Origin: JAWXVD01 sp044425705
GTDB lineage: Bacteria > Bacillota > Clostridia > Lachnospirales > Lachnospiraceae
Reading direction: 5' to 3'
DNA length: 5,613 nt
NCBI GenBank assembly: GCA_044425705.1
Contig: JAWXVD010000176.1
Span: 1-5,613, forward strand
The notes under the pieces are model-generated. The model worked only from the letters and a program-made list of their open reading frames with translations. It was not told where the DNA came from and did not search any database. The translations under genes and the position numbers were made by a program. Positions 1 through 5,613 of the stretch are shown here, in pieces; the stretch's first letter is position 1; each line of letters begins with the position of its first letter.

Positions 1-1236
1 GATGCAGATGGTGCTGATAGAGTCCCATTTGCATTTTTTACATTTCACAAAATAGTAGACTAAGAGTGCCAGATAACCCATATAGGCAAGGATAGAATAC
101 AGTACTAAAATTGGAGTTCTCTGGGCAATGGTAGTGACAAGTCCTGATAAAAAGTTATTATATAATACATGGATCACATCGAAAGCAACATGGGGTAATA
201 AACTAGAAATCATGACAGCGGTAATATCGTCTGTTAGTAAATTGGTGTCGGAACCATTCTCACTATGTTTACTGGCATAGTCTGAAATCATAGGCCACAT
301 GGTATCGATTTGTATATGGTCGTAATGATCTCCAAAATGGCAAACTTCTTCATACCAACCATTACCAGATGCTGTCATCAAATATCCATTTTCATCGCAA
401 ATATCATAAATTTCTTGGAACAAGTCCTGATATTCTTCCACAGGAATATAAGCAGCGTCTTCTCGATCAGCAGTATAAAAAATCATAGTCATAATAAAGC
501 GATTGCTGCTAGTGTGACGTACAAATTCATCTCTTATGACATAATTGTAAGTACATTCAATGAGTGAAATAGAGGCAAAGATAGCAATACATCCCATTAA
601 AATCTGTAAGCATCCTTTTTTATACTGTTTACAGGCAATGGAAACAATAATAGTTGCTAGAATCAGCAAACAAAGCGTCATTAACATTTGAGAACGCATG
701 CCGATCATAATTCCTGAAAAAACACAACAAATGATAAAATCTTTACGTTGGTGGTGCAATACATAAGAAATTAAATAACTAAAGAATAAAAGATAAAGTG
801 ATAAAGTCATTCCTTCCGTTAAAATGCTATTGGTGTACATAGAGGCTCTCTGGGCTACAAAGCGATTTAATAAAGAAACTGCCAAGGGAATACAAAATAA
901 AAAGGAAGTAAACATACGGTTTAAATTACATTCTTTATGGAATTTCATGGTAATATGCCAAGCTGCCACAGCTGCTAAAATACTTTGTCCCATGACTGCA
1001 CTTTGTAAATAATCATAAGGCAGTGGTAAAACAGTATGGAGGAAACGAAAGCATGCTAAGTACATAGGATAAAGAGCTTCCCTTGTAATCGACATTTCAA
1101 TATAGGTAGGAGAGTCTACGGCAATGTAAACACCATCATAAAGGGCAAAAAATAAATAGAAGAGTAGTCCTATGGATAGCAATATATATGAAAAACGGTT
1201 GGATTTCGTTTTTGCATCAGTGTATGTTTGTCTCAT
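1..1236 (-). CDS. GT-C-like polytopic membrane glycosyltransferase, N-terminal part (runs off left edge)
   Basis: The reading frame is open from an ATG at 1236 leftward to base 1, giving 412 residues with no stop, so the C-terminus lies outside the window. A purine-rich AAAGGAAA lies about 13 bases upstream of the ATG. Hydrophobic segments lie near residues 16-33, 77-97, 108-123, 143-160, 167-180, 184-201, 208-226 and 376-397. Features expected of GT-C enzymes (the PMT/ArnT type, which take sugar from a polyprenyl-phosphate donor outside the membrane) are visible: an Asp in the first outer loop within VDSPTYIEM (D41), the R-E-x-L-Y-P motif (R52 to P57), an ILTEG motif (E141), and GMRSQM (R181). 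Residues about 235-340 form a polar, probably extracytoplasmic segment between membrane spans. The divergent neighbour is a GT2 enzyme that could supply its lipid-linked sugar. The acceptor and sugar cannot be read from the sequence. The GT-C class is likely; the exact family is uncertain. Confidence 0.75.
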   Translation of the reverse strand, partial: MRQTYTDAKTKSNRFSYILLSIGLLFYLFFALYDGVYIAVDSPTYIEMSITREALYPMYLACFRFLHTVLPLPYDYLQSAVMGQSILAAVAAWHITMKFHKECNLNRMFTSFLFCIPLAVSLLNRFVAQRASMYTNSILTEGMTLSLYLLFFSYLISYVLHHQRKDFIICCVFSGIMIGMRSQMLMTLCLLILATIIVSIACKQYKKGCLQILMGCIAIFASISLIECTYNYVIRDEFVRHTSSNRFIMTMIFYTADREDAAYIPVEEYQDLFQEIYDICDENGYLMTASGNGWYEEVCHFGDHYDHIQIDTMWPMISDYASKHSENGSDTNLLTDDITAVMISSLLPHVAFDVIHVLYNNFLSGLVTTIAQRTPILVLYSILAYMGYLALLVYYFVKCKKCKWDSISTICI

Positions 1237-1293
1237 TATGATAAAGTTTCCTTTCAGCGTGAATTCGTATAGATACTAAGAGATGTATATAAG

Positions 1294-1321
1294 TTTATCA
1301 TAGTTGATTGATACAATACAA
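1294..1321 (-). promoter_or_regulatory. Weak candidate promoter for the leftward GT-C gene
   Basis: Reading the minus strand, TTGTAT (1316-1321) is followed after 16 bases by GATAAA (1294-1299), each matching 4 of 6 consensus positions. It lies about 60 bases upstream of the ATG at 1236. The match is poor and the region is AT-rich, so this is only the best candidate I could find for this gene. Confidence 0.22.
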
Positions 1322-1369
1322 GAGATATTTAATGGTTACAAACAATAGTAGCATTTACATAAAATTCAT

Positions 1370-1398
1370 TTGAGAAAACTTGTCAGATACGTTATAAT
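1370..1398 (+). promoter_or_regulatory. Sigma-A-type promoter for the GT2 gene
   Basis: TTGAGA (1370-1375, 5 of 6 matches to the -35 consensus) is separated by exactly 17 bases from a perfect TATAAT (1393-1398). Transcription should start near 1405, leaving a leader of about 25 bases that contains the GGTGG ribosome-binding site at 1417-1421. This is the strongest promoter-like sequence in the window, suggesting good housekeeping-type expression of the GT2 gene. Confidence 0.8.
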
Positions 1399-1429
1399 AG
1401 AAAAAAACTAGAGATTGGTGGATGAATAA

Positions 1430-2374
1430 ATGGATAAAATAGCAGTCTTAATTCCTTGTTATAATGAAGAGAAGACAATTGTAAAAGTAATAGAAGATGC
1501 AAGAAAAGCACTTCCAGAAGCAGTGATTTATGTATATGATAACAATTCTAAAGATAAAACAGTGGAATTGGCAACGGCAGCAGGGGCTGTTGTTCGTTAT
1601 GAATATATGCAAGGAAAAGGCAATGTCATTCGTAGAATGTTTCGTGAAATAGATGCACAATGCTATATTATGGTAGATGGAGATGATACTTATCCAATGG
1701 AATATGCAGGTGAAATGGTAGATAAAATCTTAAACCACAACGCAGACATGGTGGTAGGAGATCGATTATCTTCCACATATTTTACAGAAAATAAAAGACC
1801 ATTTCATAATATAGGAAACTCAGTAGTTCGTCAAAGTATCAATACTTTATTTCAATGTGAAATCAAGGATATTATGACGGGATACCGTGCCTTTAGCTAT
1901 CCATTTATTAAAACATTTCCTGTTATGTCGAAGGGGTTTGAAATTGAAACGGAAATGACAATACATGCGGTGAACAATAATATGCAGGTGGAAAATGTCA
2001 TAGTAGAATATAGAGATAGACCAGAAGGTAGTGTTTCTAAATTAAACACATATGCAGATGGCATTAAAGTGTTGCGTACAATCGTTAGATTATTTAGAGA
2101 ATATAAGCCTATGTATTTCTTTAGTCTTGTTTCTACTTTATTATGTTTATTAGCAGTGGTATTTTTTGTGCCAGTTTGGTTAGAATATATGAATACAGGA
2201 TTGGTGTTAAAATTTCCAACCTTAATTGTTTGTGGCTTTGTAGTATTAGCAGCCTTGCAAGCCTTTTTTGCAGGATTGATTCTGGACAACATATCTCAAA
2301 GGGATAGAAAGAACTTTGAATTAGATGTGAATCATATGCAAAGTCAATTTATGAACAAAAGAGATGGAAAATAG
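1430..2374 (+). CDS. GT2 polyprenyl-phosphate glycosyltransferase (DPM/DPG synthase-like)
   Basis: This 314-residue protein has a GT-A fold glycosyltransferase family 2 domain followed by two membrane helices. Visible motifs in order are VLIPCYNEE (6-14), DNNSKDKT (37-44) for nucleotide-sugar binding, DGDDTYP (83-89) as the DxD-type metal site, MTGYRAFS (149-156), GFEIETE (169-175), and YRDRPEGSVSKL (194-205). The set is characteristic of the dolichyl/undecaprenyl-phosphate sugar synthase-like group, which moves a sugar from a nucleotide donor to a polyprenyl phosphate on the cytoplasmic face. Hydrophobic segments at about 228-250 and 262-285 anchor it. The ATG at 1430 is chosen because GGTGG lies 8 bases upstream; an ATG at 1422 is in another frame and stops after six codons. 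It is divergent from a GT-C-like gene that could use its product. The sugar (mannose, glucose or another) cannot be determined from sequence alone. Confidence 0.9.
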   Translation: MDKIAVLIPCYNEEKTIVKVIEDARKALPEAVIYVYDNNSKDKTVELATAAGAVVRYEYMQGKGNVIRRMFREIDAQCYIMVDGDDTYPMEYAGEMVDKILNHNADMVVGDRLSSTYFTENKRPFHNIGNSVVRQSINTLFQCEIKDIMTGYRAFSYPFIKTFPVMSKGFEIETEMTIHAVNNNMQVENVIVEYRDRPEGSVSKLNTYADGIKVLRTIVRLFREYKPMYFFSLVSTLLCLLAVVFFVPVWLEYMNTGLVLKFPTLIVCGFVVLAALQAFFAGLILDNISQRDRKNFELDVNHMQSQFMNKRDGK

Positions 2375-2376
2375 GC

Positions 2377-2407
2377 ATTAGAATAGGAGTAAGGAATTAG
2401 AATAGGA
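2377..2407 (+). repeat. Short direct repeat (12 bases, two copies)
   Basis: ATTAGAATAGGA occurs at 2377-2388 and again at 2396-2407, a spacing of 19 bases, starting two bases after the GT2 stop codon. The flanks are also purine-rich. It could come from slippage or be a binding site; nothing shows which. Confidence 0.6.
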
Positions 2408-2426
2408 ATAAGAGAAATATTAAGAC

Positions 2427-2455
2427 AAAGTTAATTTTTATAATAACCTTTTTTT
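2427..2455 (+). terminator. Weak terminator candidate after the GT2 gene
   Basis: AAAGTTA (2427-2433) can pair imperfectly, with a one-base bulge at C2448, with TAAC plus the start of a seven-T run (2449-2455). The stem is short and almost entirely A-T, so termination would be leaky at best. Readthrough from the GT2 gene into the SGNH hydrolase gene is therefore possible. A TATAAT sequence at 2439-2444 overlaps this stretch but has no matching -35 box. Confidence 0.25.
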
Positions 2456-2500
2456 AATAAGAGAACAGTAAGATGAGAATTACGATAGATAAATAAGAAT

Positions 2501-2522
2501 GATGAATCGTAACGGATGAATC
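2501..2522 (+). repeat. Short direct repeat GATGAATC, two copies
   Basis: GATGAATC is present at 2501-2508 and 2515-2522, 14 bases apart, in the gap upstream of the SGNH gene. The self-complementary GCTATAGC follows at 2528-2535. These may be chance in AT-rich DNA or operator half-sites; no regulator gene is in the window. Confidence 0.4.
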
Positions 2523-2586
2523 ATAAAGCTATAGCATTGAGTCTTGGTTAAATGTTATGAGTAGTCTTAGATAATTACTTGTTCAC

Positions 2587-2611
2587 AAAGGTGAATTTTG
2601 TTTTCACCTTT
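2587..2611 (+). promoter_or_regulatory. Perfect 9-bp leader hairpin upstream of the SGNH gene
   Basis: AAAGGTGAA (2587-2595) is exactly complementary to TTCACCTTT (2603-2611), with a seven-base loop TTTTGTT. It ends 14 bases before the ribosome-binding site GAGGG (2626-2630). A second TTCAC at 2582-2586 could pair instead with GTGAA (2591-2595), so two foldings compete for the same bases. The 3' T-run is short and interrupted (TTTATT), so the hairpin is either a weak terminator of upstream transcription or a leader structure that shapes expression of the next gene. The pairing is seen directly; the role is inferred. Confidence 0.5.
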
Positions 2612-2638
2612 ATTAGAAAGACAATGAGGGTATTATAA

Positions 2639-3724
2639 ATGAATAAAAAAATGAGGGCTTGGATATTTCTTGCAGAATCTGTTATTGTGGTAGCACTAGT
2701 GGTGGTTATTACTTTTTTGATAAATGAGGATAGCAATATTACTAGAGGAGCAGAGTTAGTAGAAGAAACTGTGAATGAAGAAAGCAATCTATCATTCATG
2801 TTTGAGGTGGATCAGGTTTCTACTGTCAGTGCTAAGGAAAATACAGAGGAAGCCATAGAAGAAACAGTTGGTGAAGTAGAAGAGATTGATGCAGAAGAGA
2901 CAGAGATAGTAAGTGACATAGAAGAAACTGAAACAGAAGAGACTGAGCAAGCTAGTGATAGCACTCAAGACGTGATAGTAAGCAGTACGTTACCAGATAT
3001 TACAGGAGATGGTGAAGTTAGTATTGTTGTATTTGGCGATAGTATATGGGATGATGATCGTGGAGAAAACAACATCGCTGAACAAATCCAGGAACAGACA
3101 GGTGCCATTGTTTACAATTGTGCAATCGGTGGTACGGCGGCTGCTGTAACAGATGGAAGTACAGAAATTACTACATGGGATAATCGTTCCGTAAATGGCA
3201 TGCTCTATGTGGCTAGAGGACAACTTAGCTCTGAGTTTGTATTAAGTGGATATGATGCCAAAGAGGTTATTGATCAAGTGGATTTTACAACAGTAGATTA
3301 CGTAATTTTCTCTTATGGATTAAATGATTATTTTTGTGGTACACCACTTGATGGAAGTAATAGTATGTATGATTTAGCCTCTTATGGTGGTGCATTACGA
3401 CATGTGTCTAATCAAATGCAAATCGCATTTCCACAGGCAGAATACATCATCATCAGTCCTACTTACTGTAAGGTTTATGATGGAAAAGATGAAATCGGAA
3501 CTAACGATGAAATTGATAAGGGATATGGCACCATTGTAGAGTACGTAGCAATGGGTGAAAGTGTAGCGGAAGAAACAGGCATCAATTTCATTGATATGTA
3601 TAACGATTCCTTCCTGAATAGTGATACAATTGACCTGTATCTAAAAGATGGTGTACATTTTAATGAAGAAGGCAGAACCTTATATGCAGCAGAAGTGATA
3701 GAATTTATTGAGAATATGGAATAA
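2639..3724 (+). CDS. Membrane-anchored extracellular SGNH/GDSL hydrolase with acidic linker
   Basis: This 361-residue protein starts at the ATG 8 bases after GAGGG. Residues 8-28 are a hydrophobic signal-anchor behind a positively charged N-terminus (MNKKMR), placing the rest outside the cell. Residues 39-110 are a low-complexity acidic spacer (23 Glu, 4 Asp, one Lys, with EETE-type repeats). The catalytic domain spans about 126-361 and carries the SGNH blocks: VVFGDSIW with nucleophile S135, NCAIGGT with G164/G165, YGLNDYF with N229, and DGVHF with D337 and H340. All catalytic positions are present, so it should be an active esterase, deacetylase or acyltransferase-like enzyme. Its substrate is unknown; a surface glycan or peptidoglycan O-acyl group is likely, given the glycosyltransferase genes upstream. 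Block I reads GDSIW followed by DDDRG rather than the more usual GDSLT/GDSIT. The gene lies 264 bases after the GT2 gene in the same direction and may be read from it or from its own unidentified promoter. Confidence 0.87.
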   Translation: MNKKMRAWIFLAESVIVVALVVVITFLINEDSNITRGAELVEETVNEESNLSFMFEVDQVSTVSAKENTEEAIEETVGEVEEIDAEETEIVSDIEETETEETEQASDSTQDVIVSSTLPDITGDGEVSIVVFGDSIWDDDRGENNIAEQIQEQTGAIVYNCAIGGTAAAVTDGSTEITTWDNRSVNGMLYVARGQLSSEFVLSGYDAKEVIDQVDFTTVDYVIFSYGLNDYFCGTPLDGSNSMYDLASYGGALRHVSNQMQIAFPQAEYIIISPTYCKVYDGKDEIGTNDEIDKGYGTIVEYVAMGESVAEETGINFIDMYNDSFLNSDTIDLYLKDGVHFNEEGRTLYAAEVIEFIENME

Positions 3725-3729
3725 ATAGA

Positions 3730-3776
3730 AAAAGTAATGGTATACGCCTTTGATTGAGGAGTGTACCATTACTTTT
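3730..3776. terminator. Bidirectional intrinsic terminator between convergent genes
   Basis: AAAAGTAATGGTA (3730-3742) pairs perfectly with TACCATTACTTTT (3764-3776). The stem is extended inward by a T-G wobble and two more pairs (3743-3745 with 3761-3763), and after one mismatch by CCT/AGG (3747-3749 with 3757-3759). On the plus strand the stem ends in TTTTGTATT; on the minus strand in TTTTTCTATTT. It begins 5 bases after the SGNH stop and 3 bases beyond the stop of the convergent ATPase-nuclease gene, so it fits as a shared terminator for both. Confidence 0.88.
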
Positions 3777-3779
3777 GTA

Positions 3780-5369
3780 TTAAACAACTGCCTCAATTAG
3801 TATCTTGCCACTTAATGAAATCTGTTTCATTCCAATCTCTTTATGCTTATTGAAATTAAAACTTAACATATATCCTTTTTCGAGATGGTAATAGTCCAAA
3901 TATTCAGAGAGCTGTTGCTCTCCACGGGTGTTATATTCTTCTCCGTGCCATATTTTCATCTCTATGATATATTGTTTACCGAGATAATCAATAATAATAT
4001 CGGTTCTTCGCATATCTCGTGTCTGTGCTTCAATGTAATAGTTTCCCACACCATTAATAATTGGTTTCAGGTAGAGCAAGAAATGTTTTCTACCTTCTTC
4101 TTCCTTAAAAGTGCTTGACTGGTTGCCATATATATCATTGAAATGCTGAATGAACTTTTCAAGAATACGAGGCACATCTAACTCACCATTGTTTATAAAT
4201 TGGTTTTTGAATTGAAGGGACAAACTATATATTTCACTAGTTATAAATTCTTGAGAAATAAAATAGTTATACAATCTTGTCTCAAAAATGCGATTTGAAA
4301 TAGTTAATATCCCATTATTATTTTTTGCAAAACCAAACATCATAATGATTTCCATAAAATGATTATCTGGATTGTAGGAAATGTTTTTTCCGGAAAACAA
4401 TAAAGCATATACAAATTTTTCTACAATTTCAAAATCCGTAATCTTATGAATTAAAGAGTCAAATAAGGTGTTTTTTTCATCTAATATAAGCTTAAATGCA
4501 TGTAAAAATCCTTCTCTTGTCCATGCTGATTTTTTGTCAAGAAATTGTGTTGTTTCTGATACTTTTTCATCTATTAATTTACAAATGCGCGATACTAAAA
4601 AAGGATAACCAGAAGTGTAGTCATAAATAAGACTAGAAATTTCGACCATGTCCATCCCAGTATGATAATCTTTTTCATATTCGACTAACATTCCTGCAAT
4701 ATCAGTTTTTGAAAAACTCATATTAATATCAAAATCAGCAGCTATATTCCAAGGACTATTTCTCTTAGATGATTCATCAGGGTGTATTTTCATTTTTAAG
4801 TTTTTGATATCATATACGCCAGCTAAAATAACAGATTGAAAAGTTGACTGTACATCTCTAGCTAAATAATAGTTTCTTAATTGGGATAAGAAATCTAAAA
4901 ATACTTGATTATTCGAAGCATTGTCTACCTCATCTATTAGCAGTACAACTGGTTTAGTTGATGTTTCACAACATTTGCTGAGTAATTTAAATAAAGTGGA
5001 TAAACTGGTGTTCTTTTGATTTATGATAGTTTCAAATTGTGTCTGAAAATGGGAGGTAAAGTTTGGATATCTATTAAGTAATGTTTCGGAAAAAACAGCG
5101 GTAAAAGTTCTTTCGCTTTCAAAATCTTGATGACTAAAAGCTTGAAAGTCAAAGCTTATCATAGTGTAATCGTTGATAAAATAACGTGTTAACGATTTAA
5201 GTATGGTGGTTTTACCATATTGCCTTGCTCGATTAATGGTAAAATATTTCTTAGCATCTATTAGTTTTTTTATCGCTTTTAAGCGTCCTTCCAAATTAAC
5301 CATATAATGTTCTTCTGGGATACAGGCACCTTCTGTATTAAAATGTTTCTTTATGCTTATATCGTTCAT
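3780..5369 (-). CDS. AAA_35/STAND-like ATPase fused to a PD-(D/E)XK nuclease-like domain
   Basis: The protein is 529 residues from the ATG at 5369, which has GGAGGG (5379-5384) 9 bases upstream. The frame stays open upstream to a TTG at 5438, but that stretch holds the promoter, so the shorter start is preferred. Residues about 20-290 are a P-loop ATPase: Walker A-like NRARQYGKTT (46-55, K53), Walker B VVLLIDEVD (141-149, D146 and E147), a sensor-1-like region SVILAGVYD (179-187), SPWNIAADF (205-213), and GYPFLVSRIC (254-263), typical of AAA_35 and STAND-like ATPases. The middle third probably contains a winged-helix or helical linker. The C-terminal part resembles the PDDEXK_9 nuclease family: RTDIIID (D457), IIEMK (E470, K472) and EQQLSEYLDYY (Q485/Q486), so the acidic and Lys active-site positions are kept. 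No signal peptide or membrane span is seen, so it is cytoplasmic. The family is common in Clostridia and Bacteroidota and its biological role is not established; defence or mobile-element biology is possible. It is a single-gene unit, convergent with the SGNH gene. Confidence 0.85.
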   Translation of the reverse strand: MNDISIKKHFNTEGACIPEEHYMVNLEGRLKAIKKLIDAKKYFTINRARQYGKTTILKSLTRYFINDYTMISFDFQAFSHQDFESERTFTAVFSETLLNRYPNFTSHFQTQFETIINQKNTSLSTLFKLLSKCCETSTKPVVLLIDEVDNASNNQVFLDFLSQLRNYYLARDVQSTFQSVILAGVYDIKNLKMKIHPDESSKRNSPWNIAADFDINMSFSKTDIAGMLVEYEKDYHTGMDMVEISSLIYDYTSGYPFLVSRICKLIDEKVSETTQFLDKKSAWTREGFLHAFKLILDEKNTLFDSLIHKITDFEIVEKFVYALLFSGKNISYNPDNHFMEIIMMFGFAKNNNGILTISNRIFETRLYNYFISQEFITSEIYSLSLQFKNQFINNGELDVPRILEKFIQHFNDIYGNQSSTFKEEEGRKHFLLYLKPIINGVGNYYIEAQTRDMRRTDIIIDYLGKQYIIEMKIWHGEEYNTRGEQQLSEYLDYYHLEKGYMLSFNFNKHKEIGMKQISLSGKILIEAVV

Positions 5370-5409
5370 TGTAAAAATCCCTCCATAAAATAAATTGTTG
5401 GCTACTTTC

Positions 5410-5438
5410 AGTATACAAAGCAACTGTTGAAATAGCAA
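5410..5438 (-). promoter_or_regulatory. Promoter for the ATPase-nuclease gene
   Basis: Reading the minus strand, TTGCTA (5433-5438, 4 of 6 to the -35 consensus) is followed after exactly 17 bases by TATACT (5410-5415, 5 of 6 to the -10 consensus). Transcription would start near 5403, giving a leader of about 35 bases with GGAGGG just before the ATG at 5369. The TTG of the -35 box is the same triplet that an ORF finder would take as an upstream start codon. Confidence 0.65.
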
Positions 5439-5613
5439 TATATTTTCTTAGAAATTTATGCGAGTAATCATTACCTGTTACACTTCACGGCTCAATGTCA
5501 TTTAGTTAATGTTATGAAATAAGAATAAAATTGAATATTAGTAATAAAAAGTTGTTAAATGTGTGAATTTTAAAAAATAATTAGAATCAGATATATTTTT
5601 GCAAGATTTCTGT
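5439..5613. other. AT-rich intergenic sequence with no gene seen
   Basis: All ATG-initiated frames on the plus strand stop within a few codons, and no convincing coding end enters from the right on the minus strand. A TTGTTA (5552-5557) and AATAAT (5576-5581) pair 18 bases apart could be a rightward promoter for a gene beyond the edge, but such matches are expected by chance in sequence this AT-rich. Confidence 0.5.

Noticed and set aside
310..1012. Plus-strand open frames at 310-567 and 824-1012
   Set aside because: Both lie antisense within the GT-C coding frame, have no ribosome-binding site, and show no recognisable protein features.
1448..2292. Minus-strand open frames at 1448-1660 and 1897-2292
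   Set aside because: They are antisense to the GT2 gene, whose motifs are unmistakable; their composition is that of a shadow frame.
2377..2522. CRISPR-like array in the gap before the SGNH gene
   Set aside because: The repeats are only 8-12 bases, differ from one another, occur twice each, and have no spacer regularity.
2820..2970. Glu/Thr-coding repetitive tract as a DNA repeat or frameshift hotspot
   Set aside because: The nucleotide repetition follows simply from GAA/GAG/ACA codons of the acidic linker; the frame stays intact through it.
2575..3223. Minus-strand open frames at 2575-2799 and 2990-3223
   Set aside because: Antisense to the SGNH gene and lacking start signals; no domain features.
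3885..4118. Plus-strand open frame inside the nuclease domain region
   Set aside because: Antisense to the PD-(D/E)XK-encoding part of a well-supported gene, with no ribosome-binding site.
5552..5581. TTGTTA-N18-AATAAT as a rightward promoter
   Set aside because: Suboptimal spacing and partial matches in very AT-rich sequence, with no visible gene to serve before the window ends.

Overview
The window is AT-rich DNA with Bacillota-style signals: purine-rich Shine-Dalgarno sites, sigma-A-like -35/-10 boxes and stem-plus-T-run terminators. Protein style (a short two-TM GT2 enzyme, a GT-C membrane protein, a Glu/Thr-rich surface SGNH protein, and an AAA ATPase fused to a PD-(D/E)XK domain) suggests a Clostridia member, perhaps Lachnospiraceae. 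That placement is inference from protein type and base composition; no rRNA or other marker is present.

Layout. Positions 1-1236 (minus strand) hold the N-terminal 412 residues of a polytopic GT-C-like membrane glycosyltransferase that runs off the left edge. A divergent intergenic region (1237-1429) carries a near-consensus promoter for a rightward GT2 enzyme of the dolichyl-/polyprenyl-phosphate sugar synthase type (1430-2374). A 264-base gap (2375-2638) with short direct repeats, a weak T-run terminator candidate and a perfect 9-bp hairpin precedes a membrane-anchored extracellular SGNH hydrolase (2639-3724). A long hairpin with T-runs on both sides (3730-3776) serves as a shared terminator for this gene and the convergent gene. 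The convergent gene (3780-5369, minus strand) encodes an AAA_35/STAND-like ATPase with a C-terminal PD-(D/E)XK nuclease-like domain, with its own promoter at 5410-5438. The last 175 bases show no gene.

How the genes may work together. The GT2 enzyme probably charges a polyprenyl phosphate with a sugar on the cytoplasmic face. The divergent GT-C protein is of the kind that uses such lipid-linked sugars outside the membrane. The SGNH protein, tethered outside the cell, could deacylate (or acylate) surface glycans. These three make a plausible small cell-surface glycan modification locus. The ATPase-nuclease is a separate transcription unit of a widespread but poorly understood family; a role in defence or in handling foreign DNA is possible but unproven. 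It is the best candidate here for undescribed biology.
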